Assembly: GCA_016183615.1 (NCBI GenBank)
Contig: JACPEG010000004.1
Location: 103,847-167,846 of the forward strand
DNA length: 64,000 nucleotides
Direction: 5' to 3'
Origin: Betaproteobacteria bacterium
GTDB lineage: Bacteria; Pseudomonadota; Gammaproteobacteria; Burkholderiales; UBA6910
Shown here: in pieces, positions 57,167 to 64,000 of the stretch
Numbering within the stretch: position 1 is the first letter of the stretch
Layout of the letters: each line of letters opens with the position of its first letter
The notes under the pieces: generated by a model
Told to the model about the DNA's origin: nothing
What the model saw: only the letters and a program-made list of their open reading frames with translations
Database searches by the model: none
Position numbers and translations under genes: made by a program

Positions 57167-58027
57167 ATGACGGGCCTCGCGCTGGCCCTGGTTCTGGCCG
57201 CGGCGTTCGTCCACGCCGGCTGGAATTATCTGCTCAAGCGCAGCGGCGGCGGCACCGGATTCATTTGGCTGTTCGCGTCGCTCTCCACCGTCATCTACGC
57301 TCCGGTCGCCCTCGCCGTGGTCTGGTGGCAGCAGCCCCCCTTGGGCTGGGCGCCGCTCGGGCTCATGTTCGCCAGCGCCGCGCTGCACACCGGGTATTAC
57401 TTGACGCTGGACCGGGGCTACCGCCGCGGCGACCTGTCGCTGGTCTATCCCCTGGCCCGGGGCAGCGGCCCCTTGATCACCATCGTCTGCGCCATCGCCT
57501 TCCTGCAGGAACGCCCCACGCCGGTAGCCCTCGCCGGGGCAATGGGGGTAGTGGGCGGCGCGCTGTTTCTCATGGGGGATTTCCGCAAGCTCAGAGAGCG
57601 TGGCGGCCATCACACGGTGGGATTGGCACTGATGACCGGAACCCTTATTGCCGGCTACACACTGGTGGACAAGCTGGCGGTGGCGGCCTTTCTGGTTCCG
57701 CCCGTGTTGCAGGACTGGGCTGCGAACCTGGGCCGGGTAGCGCTGATGACCCCGATCGCCCTGAACAACCCCGAAAGCATCAGGACCGCTTGGCGCGAGC
57801 AGCGCAGAGCCATCATCGGGGTCGCGCTGCTGTGTCCCCTCTCCTACATCCTGGTCCTCACCGCCATGGTGTTCACGCCCGTGAGCTACGTGGCCCCGGC
57901 CCGGGAAATCAGCATCCTGATTGCGGCGGTGCTGGGAACCCACTTCCTGGCGGAGGGGGATGCGCCGCGGCGGCTCGCGGCCGCGGCGGCCATGGTGCTG
58001 GGAGTGATCGGGCTGGCCGTGGGGTAG
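57167..58027 (+). CDS. EamA/DMT-superfamily transporter
   Basis: 286-aa membrane protein with ten helices in two EamA halves: AAAFVHAGWNYLLKRSGGGT, LARGSGPLITIVCAIAFLQE in the first and APAREISILIAAVLGTHFLA in the second. Members export small metabolites, and the substrate is not predictable. The TAG stop is contributed by the REP element that follows. Confidence 0.83.
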   Translation: MTGLALALVLAAAFVHAGWNYLLKRSGGGTGFIWLFASLSTVIYAPVALAVVWWQQPPLGWAPLGLMFASAALHTGYYLTLDRGYRRGDLSLVYPLARGSGPLITIVCAIAFLQERPTPVALAGAMGVVGGALFLMGDFRKLRERGGHHTVGLALMTGTLIAGYTLVDKLAVAAFLVPPVLQDWAANLGRVALMTPIALNNPESIRTAWREQRRAIIGVALLCPLSYILVLTAMVFTPVSYVAPAREISILIAAVLGTHFLAEGDAPRRLAAAAAMVLGVIGLAVG

Positions 58028-58091
58028 GAGCGAATTTATTTGCGACCTCTGGCGCGATTGTCGCGGATGTCGGGGATGAATCCCCTCCTAC
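58024..58091. repeat. REP-like palindrome between EamA gene and bamD
   Basis: 68-bp copy from GTAGGAGCGAATTTATTTGC to CTCCTAC, with GGGGATGAATCCCC inside and an extra 15-20 bp (GATTGTCGCGGATGTC) between the two palindromes. It lies between two convergent genes and may help terminate both. Confidence 0.85.
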
Positions 58092-58153
58092 AATGTGGAT
58101 CGGCCAGGATCGGCGAGAAGACCCGCGGCGCCCGGCCCGCCTCGGGCGAATTT

Positions 58154-58960
58154 CTAGAACAGCTTCCACCAAGGCTTGTCACTGGTAGCCTTGGAGAAAT
58201 ACCTGGAATTGGGGAAGTTCTTCTGCATCACGCGCATCGCGTCATCCCGCAGGTCGTTCATCCCCATGGCGTCGTAGGCCTTGACCATGATGGCCAGCGC
58301 CTCCTCGGTGGCGGGCGCCTGCGGATACTGCCGGAGTGTGGTCTGGGAGCGATTCGCCGCCGCCACATAGGCGCCGCGCTTGAGATAGTACCGCGCTACG
58401 TGGACCTCGTGGGCCGCCAGCGCGTTCACCAGGTACTTCATCCGCGCCGCCGCATCGGGCGTGTATTTGCTGCCGGGAAACTTCGCGACCAGCTCCTTGA
58501 AGGCATCGAAGGAATCCCGCGCGGCCTTGGGGTCCCGCTCGCTCGGGTCCTGCCGGCCCAGGTAGTCCACCGCGGTATCCTCCAGCAGCGCCAGCAGGCC
58601 CCGGTCGTCATTGAAGCTGGCCAGCCCCTTCAGGTAATAGACGTAGTCGACGTTCGGATGATTCGGATGCAGCTTGATGAAGCGATCGGCGGCGGCAATG
58701 GCGGACGCCGGATCGTTGTCCTTGTAGTGGGCATAGGCCACCTCCAGCTGGGCCTGCTGGGCGTAGCGCCCATAGGGAAAGCGGGATTCCAGGGTCTCGT
58801 AGAGCTTGATGGCCTTCTCGTAATTGCCGTCGGCCAGCTCCGACTTGGCCTCGGAATAGAGCTTGCTCGCGGACCAGCCGCGGGTTTCGTCCTGCTGCTC
58901 GGGAAGCAGCCCGCAGCCGGTTAACGCGAGGATCAGGATCAAGGCTAAACTGTTTCTCAT
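58154..58960 (-). CDS. bamD: outer membrane assembly lipoprotein BamD
   Basis: Essential part of the BAM complex that inserts beta-barrel proteins in the outer membrane. The 268-aa protein has a lipoprotein signal (LALILILALTGCG, Cys in the lipobox), then tetratricopeptide-like helices (KLYSEAKSELADGNYEKAIK, LYETLESRFPYGRYAQQAQL, AIAAADRFIKLHPNHPNVDY). Divergent from rluD; the two starts are almost in contact. Confidence 0.95.
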   Translation of the reverse strand: MRNSLALILILALTGCGLLPEQQDETRGWSASKLYSEAKSELADGNYEKAIKLYETLESRFPYGRYAQQAQLEVAYAHYKDNDPASAIAAADRFIKLHPNHPNVDYVYYLKGLASFNDDRGLLALLEDTAVDYLGRQDPSERDPKAARDSFDAFKELVAKFPGSKYTPDAAARMKYLVNALAAHEVHVARYYLKRGAYVAAANRSQTTLRQYPQAPATEEALAIMVKAYDAMGMNDLRDDAMRVMQKNFPNSRYFSKATSDKPWWKLF

Positions 58961-58994
58961 GACATGCTCCGGAAGTTCGGGAAATTATACCCCA

Positions 58995-60020
58995 GTGCCC
59001 GCCAGGCGCTTCGACCTGGTCATTCCGAAAGACTGCGCGGGACTGCGCCTCGATCAGGCGCTGGCCCGCCTCCTGCCCGCGCTGTCCCGCAGCCGGCTCC
59101 AGACCTGGATGCGGGAGGAGCGGGTGACCGTGGAGGGCGCGGCGGCGGCACCCAAGACCCGGGTCTGGGGAGGCGAGTCGGTGAGGATCGAGGCGGCGCC
59201 CGACGCCGCCGAGACCGCGTTCAGACCCGAGGCCATCGGCCTGGACATCGTTTACGAGGACGACACGCTACTGGCCATCAACAAGCCGCCGGGACTCGTG
59301 GTGCATCCGGGAAGCGGGAACTGGCAGGGAACGCTGCTCAATGCCCTTCTCCATCATGTGCCCGGGCTTGCGCATGTCCCCCGCGCCGGAATTGTGCATC
59401 GCCTGGACAAGGACACCAGCGGACTGCTGGTGGTTGCGAAAACGCTGGAAGCCCAGGTCAATCTGGTGCGGCAACTGCAGGCCCGGACCATGGGACGGGA
59501 ATATCTCGCCCTCGTCCTCGGAACCGTCCTGCGGGCGGGAAGTGTCGAAGCCCCCATCGGCCGCCATCCGGTGCAGCGCACCCGCATGGCCGTGGTGCGC
59601 GGCGGACGGGCCGCGGTCACGCACTATGCGGTGGCCGAGCGCCTGCCCGGCTGCACGCTGCTGCGCTGCCGGCTTGAAACCGGGCGAACCCACCAGATCC
59701 GCGTACACATGAATTCCATCGGCCATCCGCTGGTGGGGGACCCCGTGTACGGCGCGCGGCCCGGCCGGGCGCCGGCCGAGGTGCGCGAGGCCGTGGCCGG
59801 CTTCCATCGCCAGGCGCTGCATGCAGCCCGGCTGGCCCTGGTGCATCCCGCCACCGGAAAAGCGCTGGCCTGGGAGGCGGGGCTGCCGGAAGACCTGGAG
59901 CATTTGCTCCAGGTTCTGAGGTCCGCCGCAGACCCCTCGCGCGCGCCTGCCGCGAAAAGTCGAGGCACCACACCTCGTCCCCGGGTCGACGGGCGCCGAA
60001 CGAAACGCAGGGAAATGTGA
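58995..60020 (+). CDS. rluD: 23S rRNA pseudouridine synthase RluD
   Basis: Makes pseudouridines in helix 69 of 23S rRNA. N-terminal S4-like domain (GLRLDQALARLLPALSRSRL), catalytic Asp in GIVHRLDKDTSGLLVVAKT, and RLETGRTHQIRVHMNSIGHP. The GTG at 58995 is chosen because the protein then starts close to the domain; an ATG at 58959 would overlap the divergent bamD start. The C-terminal 40 residues are basic and unstructured. pgeF follows 3 bases later, the usual neighbour. Confidence 0.92.
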   Translation: MPARRFDLVIPKDCAGLRLDQALARLLPALSRSRLQTWMREERVTVEGAAAAPKTRVWGGESVRIEAAPDAAETAFRPEAIGLDIVYEDDTLLAINKPPGLVVHPGSGNWQGTLLNALLHHVPGLAHVPRAGIVHRLDKDTSGLLVVAKTLEAQVNLVRQLQARTMGREYLALVLGTVLRAGSVEAPIGRHPVQRTRMAVVRGGRAAVTHYAVAERLPGCTLLRCRLETGRTHQIRVHMNSIGHPLVGDPVYGARPGRAPAEVREAVAGFHRQALHAARLALVHPATGKALAWEAGLPEDLEHLLQVLRSAADPSRAPAAKSRGTTPRPRVDGRRTKRREM

Positions 60021-60023
60021 GCA

Positions 60024-60758
60024 ATGCAACTCCCTCACGACTGGATCGTCCCCGACTGGCCGGCGCCCCCGGGCGTGCGCTCCGTCATCACCAGCCGGAA
60101 TGGCGGCGTCAGCCGGGGGGCTTACGCCAGCATGAATCTGGGAGATCACGTGGGCGACGATCCCTCTGCGGTCACCCGCAACCGGGCGCTGCTGCGGCAG
60201 CATCTCCCCTCGGAGCCCCGGTGGCTCCGGCAGGTCCACGGCAATGCCGTCGCAGACCTCGACGCCGGAAGCGGAACGCCGGATGCGGACGCCGCGTTGG
60301 CCCGGACCCGCGGCACCGTGTGCGCCGTGCTCGTTGCCGATTGTCTTCCCGTGCTGTGGTGCGACGAGCGTGCGAGCGTCGTGGCCGTCGCCCACGCCGG
60401 CTGGCGGGGCCTCGCCAACGGGGTTATCGAAGCAATCGTCCGGAAACTCGGCGTACCGACCCAATCCCTGATGGCTTACCTGGGTCCCGCCATCGGGCCC
60501 GACAGCTTCGAGGTGGGCGACGAGGTGCGCCAGGCTTTCCTTGCCCATGACAGGAAAGCGGCGTTTGCCTTCCTGCCCCGGGACAACGGGAAGTGGCTCG
60601 CCAATCTCTATCTCCTTGCCCGCCAGCGGCTCGCCGAAACGGGGGTGAGACGGGTCCATGGCGGAGGCGAATGCACCTTCAGCGAGCCGCAGCGGTTCTT
60701 TTCCTACCGTCGGGACAAGTCCACCGGCCGCACGGCCGCCCTCGTCTGGCTCGACTGA
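60024..60758 (+). CDS. pgeF: peptidoglycan editing factor PgeF (laccase-domain)
   Basis: 244-aa protein of the YfiH/laccase-domain family: ITSRNGGVSRGAYASMNLGD, RQVHGNAV, the metal site ADCLPVLWCDE with VAVAHAGWRGLANGVIEAIV, and YLGPAIGPDSFEVGDEVRQA. In E. coli it acts on cytoplasmic murein precursors with a wrong amino acid; homologues also show purine nucleoside phosphorylase activity. It is coupled to rluD. Confidence 0.93.
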   Translation: MQLPHDWIVPDWPAPPGVRSVITSRNGGVSRGAYASMNLGDHVGDDPSAVTRNRALLRQHLPSEPRWLRQVHGNAVADLDAGSGTPDADAALARTRGTVCAVLVADCLPVLWCDERASVVAVAHAGWRGLANGVIEAIVRKLGVPTQSLMAYLGPAIGPDSFEVGDEVRQAFLAHDRKAAFAFLPRDNGKWLANLYLLARQRLAETGVRRVHGGGECTFSEPQRFFSYRRDKSTGRTAALVWLD

Positions 60759-60921
60759 GCCGATGCCCCGCAGCGCGCCAGATCGCGCGACGAACAAAGC
60801 CGGGTAATCGGGGTCTATCTTCGCTATAATTTGCGATCCGGGTCCGATGGGACCTGGGCCGCTGCGTTTGTACTGTTTTCCCGAACCTTCGTTCCCGATC
60901 GCCGATCCCCGGTCCCGACAG

Positions 60922-61701
60922 ATGTCCACCTTTGCCTGGATTCTCGCCGCCAGCGCCCTGGGAGGCGCGCTCAGCGCCGCCTTCGCCGCCGCCGTTGCGC
61001 TGAAGGCACGGGCAGCCTGGGTGCCCATGCTCGTCTCCTACGCCATCGGGGCGCTGCTGGGAGCCGTGTTCCTGGAAATCCTGCCGGAGGCGCTGGAACT
61101 CGCCGACGACGCGGGACGGATGACCGCCACCGTGCTGTTCGGGATCCTGCTGTTCTTCGTGCTAGAGAAGCTGGTGCTGTGGCGCCACTGCCACGTGGAG
61201 CAGTGCGAGGCCCACGACCCCCCGGCCCACACCGGGCACGACCATGGGCGCAGCGGCATGATGATCATGCTCGGCGACACCTTCCACAACTTCGTGGACG
61301 GGGTCCTGATCGCGGCGGCGTTCCTGGCCGATGTCCAGCTCGGGATCGTGACGTCGCTCGCCATCATCGCCCACGAAATCCCCCAGGAAGTGGGCGACTT
61401 CCTGATTCTGCTGCACTCGGGATTCACCCGGCGCCAGGCCCTGATCTTCAATCTTCTTTCCAGTACCGCCACGATCCTGGGGGGCACACTCGCCTACTTC
61501 ACGCTCCAGGGCATGCAGGAGCTGGTGCCGCCGCTGCTCGGTCTCGCCGCCGCCAGCATGATCTACGTGGCAGTGGCGGACCTGATCCCGGGCTTGCACA
61601 AGCGTCCCGAACTCGATGCCACGGTGCAGCAGGTGTCACTGATCGCGCTTGGCATCGGCTCCATCTGGCTGGTGGGGAATCTCATCGGGCATCCCGGGTA
61701 G
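60922..61701 (+). CDS. ZIP family metal transporter
   Basis: 259-aa inner-membrane transporter with about eight helices. Metal-binding motifs in helices IV and V are clear: GDTFHNFVDGVLIAAAFL and SLAIIAHEIPQEVGDFLILL. A His-rich cytoplasmic loop (PPAHTGHDHGRSG) precedes them. Zinc is the usual substrate, iron or manganese possible. The start at 60922 is preferred; the open frame upstream has no membrane signal. Its 3' end overlaps a small gene on the other strand. Confidence 0.9.
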   Translation: MSTFAWILAASALGGALSAAFAAAVALKARAAWVPMLVSYAIGALLGAVFLEILPEALELADDAGRMTATVLFGILLFFVLEKLVLWRHCHVEQCEAHDPPAHTGHDHGRSGMMIMLGDTFHNFVDGVLIAAAFLADVQLGIVTSLAIIAHEIPQEVGDFLILLHSGFTRRQALIFNLLSSTATILGGTLAYFTLQGMQELVPPLLGLAAASMIYVAVADLIPGLHKRPELDATVQQVSLIALGIGSIWLVGNLIGHPG

Positions 61702-61860
61702 CCGCGGCTTGCGTTTGCGCCTCGGCCCGAACACCCAGAGGAAAAGGGCGAGCGGCAGCGCGCCATACCAGACAAGCGTCATTACCGCGGCTGCCAGGCT
61801 CTTTTCGGTGGCGGCCACCAGGATGACCACGTAGAGCCAGCCGATTGCAATGATATACAT
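61636..61860 (-). CDS. small membrane protein (74 aa), antisense-overlapping the ZIP gene end
   Basis: Two hydrophobic helices (YIIAIGWLYVVILVAATEKS and the following AAVMTLVWYGALPLALFLWV) and a basic tail (GPRRKRKPRLPGMP). The first 53 codons lie outside the ZIP gene; the last 66 bases overlap it on the opposite strand. The helix-plus-basic-tail layout looks like a real small membrane protein; function unknown. Confidence 0.65.
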   Translation of the reverse strand: MYIIAIGWLYVVILVAATEKSLAAAVMTLVWYGALPLALFLWVFGPRRKRKPRLPGMPDEIPHQPDGADAKRDQ

Positions 61861-61977
61861 GAGTTAGAGCGCGCCATTCCGTCTGCTTGACAGATTCTAC
61901 GGGCGACGGCAAGAATAACCCAGCCTCATAAAAAGACGCCAAGCCGGCGGTCGGCGGCCATTATCCCGGGAATCCCG

Positions 61978-63708
61978 ATGCCTTCCCTCGCGGACGAGAT
62001 CATCGAAAAATTCGGCCAGGTCAATCAGAAGCTGGCCCAGGAATTCCTCAAGACCCTGACTTCGCCGGGCAAGAGCGAAGCGCCCACCGAGATTCTTCAG
62101 TCCCTCGGCGCCAGCCTCAACTACGAGGCGGAGCGCTGGGCCGACATCCAGTCCCGCTATTACCAGAAGCACCTGGACCTGTGGATGGGACTGCTGGGCC
62201 GACAGGCAGGAAAGGAAGCCTCTCCTGTCGTCGAAGCGGAAAAGGGCGACCGCCGGTTCCATGCGGCGGAGTGGAAGAGCGTCCCCTACTATGATTACCT
62301 GAAACAGTACTACCTGCTCACCGGGAAGTGGCTGCTGGAATTGGTCGACACCGCACGCCTGGACCCCGAAGCCAAGCGCAAGCTCTGCTTCTTCACCCGC
62401 CAGTACGTGGACGCCATGTCCCCCAGCAACTTTCCGACAACCAATCCGGAAGCGTTGAATCTTGCCATGGAAACCGAGGGCGCGAGCGTCCTCAGGGGAC
62501 TGGAGAATTTGCTGGCGGACATCGAGAAGGGCCGCATCTCCATGACCGACGAGAGCGCCTTCGAGGTCGGCCGCAACATCGCCGTCACTCCGGGCGCGGT
62601 GATCTACGAGAACGAGTTGTTCCAGCTCCTGCAGTATTCGCCCACGACGGAAACGGTTTACGAGCGGCCGCTGCTGATGGTGCCGCCTTTCATCAACAAG
62701 TACTACATCCTGGATCTCCAGCCCGAGAACTCCTTCGTGCGCTTCTGCCTGAACCAGGGGATCACCGTGTTCCTGGTTTCGTGGCGCAACATTCCGCCGG
62801 AGCTGGGCGCCACCGCCTGGGACGACTATATCGAGAAGGCGGTGTTCAAGGCGATGGAAGTGGCCCGCGACGTGGCCGGCGTGGAAAAACTCAACATGCT
62901 GGGCTTCTGCGTCGGCGGGACCCTGCTCTGCTGCGCGCTCGCGGTACTGGCGGCAAGGGAATCGGACCAGGTGGAAAGCTTCACGCTGCTCACCTCGCTT
63001 CTGGATTTCACGGATACCGGAGAAATCAGCGTCTACGTGGACGAGGCCTACGTGCAGAAGCGCGAGAAGGACTTCGAGCACGGTGGCGTGCTGCACGGCC
63101 GGGATCTGGCACAGACCTTCGCCAGCCTGAGAGCCAACGAGCTGATCTGGTTCTATGTGGTGAACAACTACCTCAAGGGCAGGAACCCGGAGCCCTTCGA
63201 TCTGCTTTACTGGAACAGCGACAGCGCCAATCTGCCGGGCAGGCTCTACGCCTACTACGCGCGCAACATGTACCTGGAAAATAACCTGCGGGTGCCGGGC
63301 AAGCTCACCATGTGCGGGGTTCCGGTGGACCTGTCGAAGATCCGGCTCCCGGCCTTCGTGCTCGCGACGAAGGAAGACCATATCGTTCCGTGGCGTTCGG
63401 CCTACGCCAGCACGCGGCTTGTTTCCGGTAATGTCGAGTTCGTGCTGGGCGCGAGCGGACACATCGCGGGGGTGATCAACCCGGCCTCCAAGAACCGGCG
63501 CAATTGCTGGATTCGGGGCAACTCCGGAGATAATCCGGAGGCCTGGCTGGCGTCGGCCGAATCGGTCCCCGGGAGCTGGTGGAATCACTGGAAAGAATGG
63601 TTCCGGGAATTCGGCGGCAGCCGGGTGCCGGCGCGCAGGCCGCTGGGCAACGATCAATACCGGGAAATCGAGCCGGCCCCCGGCCGGTACGTCAAGGTGC
63701 GGTTTTAG
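61978..63708 (+). CDS. phaC: class I poly(3-hydroxyalkanoate) synthase
   Basis: Polymerises (R)-3-hydroxyacyl-CoA into storage polyester at the granule surface. The 576-aa protein has the lipase-like box MLGFCVGGTLLCC with catalytic Cys, the acid residue in TKEDHIVPW and the catalytic His in LGASGHIAGVINP, plus the class I conserved PPFINKYYILDLQPENSFVR. Length fits class I. phaB follows after 30 bases, so they form an operon; phaA is not in view. Confidence 0.96.
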   Translation: MPSLADEIIEKFGQVNQKLAQEFLKTLTSPGKSEAPTEILQSLGASLNYEAERWADIQSRYYQKHLDLWMGLLGRQAGKEASPVVEAEKGDRRFHAAEWKSVPYYDYLKQYYLLTGKWLLELVDTARLDPEAKRKLCFFTRQYVDAMSPSNFPTTNPEALNLAMETEGASVLRGLENLLADIEKGRISMTDESAFEVGRNIAVTPGAVIYENELFQLLQYSPTTETVYERPLLMVPPFINKYYILDLQPENSFVRFCLNQGITVFLVSWRNIPPELGATAWDDYIEKAVFKAMEVARDVAGVEKLNMLGFCVGGTLLCCALAVLAARESDQVESFTLLTSLLDFTDTGEISVYVDEAYVQKREKDFEHGGVLHGRDLAQTFASLRANELIWFYVVNNYLKGRNPEPFDLLYWNSDSANLPGRLYAYYARNMYLENNLRVPGKLTMCGVPVDLSKIRLPAFVLATKEDHIVPWRSAYASTRLVSGNVEFVLGASGHIAGVINPASKNRRNCWIRGNSGDNPEAWLASAESVPGSWWNHWKEWFREFGGSRVPARRPLGNDQYREIEPAPGRYVKVRF

Positions 63709-63738
63709 GCGGCAGTCTTTTCACAGGAGGTGGCAATC

Positions 63739-64000
63739 ATGGCAAAAAGAACTGTTCTGGTGACCGGCGGCATGGGCGGGCTTGGCGAGTCCATCTGCCT
63801 GAAGATGGCCAACATGGGCTACACCGTGGTGGCCAGTCATTCGCCAGGCAGGAAGGATGCCGAGGAGTGGCTCGCTGCCATGCGCAAGCAGGGCCACAAC
63901 TACCACACCGCCGAGGTGGACGTGGCGGACTACGATTCCTGCGCCCGGTGCGTCGCCGAGGTGCAGAAGAACATCGGCCCGGTCGACGTGCTGGTGAACA
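63739..64000 (+). CDS. phaB: acetoacetyl-CoA reductase PhaB (partial, cut by window end)
   Basis: First 87 codons of an SDR-family NADPH reductase that makes (R)-3-hydroxybutyryl-CoA for PhaC. The cofactor motif VLVTGGMGGLGESICLKMAN and the start of the NAG-like strand (PVDVLVN) are visible. Good CAGGAGG site before the ATG. The 3' part lies beyond the window. Confidence 0.93.
   Translation, partial: MAKRTVLVTGGMGGLGESICLKMANMGYTVVASHSPGRKDAEEWLAAMRKQGHNYHTAEVDVADYDSCARCVAEVQKNIGPVDVLVN

Overview
The window is GC-rich, densely coded DNA from a Proteobacterium, most likely a Betaproteobacterium. The evidence is the housekeeping content and gene order: prfB next to lysS, divergent bamD and rluD-pgeF, lolC-lolD, recJ, and a class I polyhydroxyalkanoate synthase (phaC) followed by phaB. 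A flavocytochrome c sulfide dehydrogenase, a full sulfate importer, several sulfonate-type importers and a large organosulfur/methionine operon point to a sulfur-oxidising or sulfur-scavenging lifestyle. No rRNA, tRNA or CRISPR array was seen. This placement is an inference from gene content; no database search was possible.

Layout. 1-12.5 kb is mostly housekeeping: a small ORF, comEC, a DUF2062 protein, a HhH-GPD DNA glycosylase, lolC-lolD, a phosphoglycerate-mutase-like protein, recJ, an MgtC/DUF4010 membrane protein, a tandem REP array, a MaoC hydratase and a nitronate monooxygenase. 12.6-15.7 kb is an accessory polymorphic-toxin locus on the minus strand. A secreted protein with four Ig-like repeats ends in an Rhs tip and a phospholipase-A2-like toxin domain, and is translationally coupled to a membrane immunity candidate. 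A decayed orphan Rhs tip and a hidden 47-residue membrane ORF follow. 16.2-24.4 kb carries a SRPBCC protein, an HNH nuclease, an acyl-CoA synthetase, prfB (programmed +1 frameshift), a toxin-antitoxin pair wedged between prfB and lysS, lysS and acetoacetyl-CoA synthetase.

24.4-53.9 kb is a sulfur island. It holds a periplasmic sulfate-binding protein (sbp) and a first sulfonate-type ABC transporter with beta-propeller, SCO and OsmC proteins. A long overlapping operon follows: a second sulfonate-type ABC transporter, a thioredoxin-like protein, metY, metX, a DmdB/AlkK-like acyl-CoA ligase, cystathionine beta-synthase and a cystathionine gamma-synthase/lyase. An IS1634-like element comes next, then a degenerate EAL protein, an in-frame fusion of a decayed metK to an SsuA-like binding protein, DUF2325, flavocytochrome c sulfide dehydrogenase and cysTWA-cysB. 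The two sulfonate-type transporter operons share an 84-bp, about 80% identical upstream element. Its core TTTTCTTGGTTC also lies before sbp, which suggests a common sulfur-starvation control; CysB, encoded here, is the obvious candidate.

54.0-57.0 kb is a copper-resistance unit (copA, copZ, csoR) with a palindromic operator inside the copA promoter. 57.2-64.0 kb returns to housekeeping: an EamA transporter, bamD, rluD, pgeF, a ZIP transporter, phaC and the start of phaB, cut by the window end. REP-like palindromes at 10.5, 24.4, 56.4 and 58.0 kb, and a different palindrome pair at 4.3 kb, are scattered between genes; in three cases the repeat supplies the stop codon of the preceding gene.
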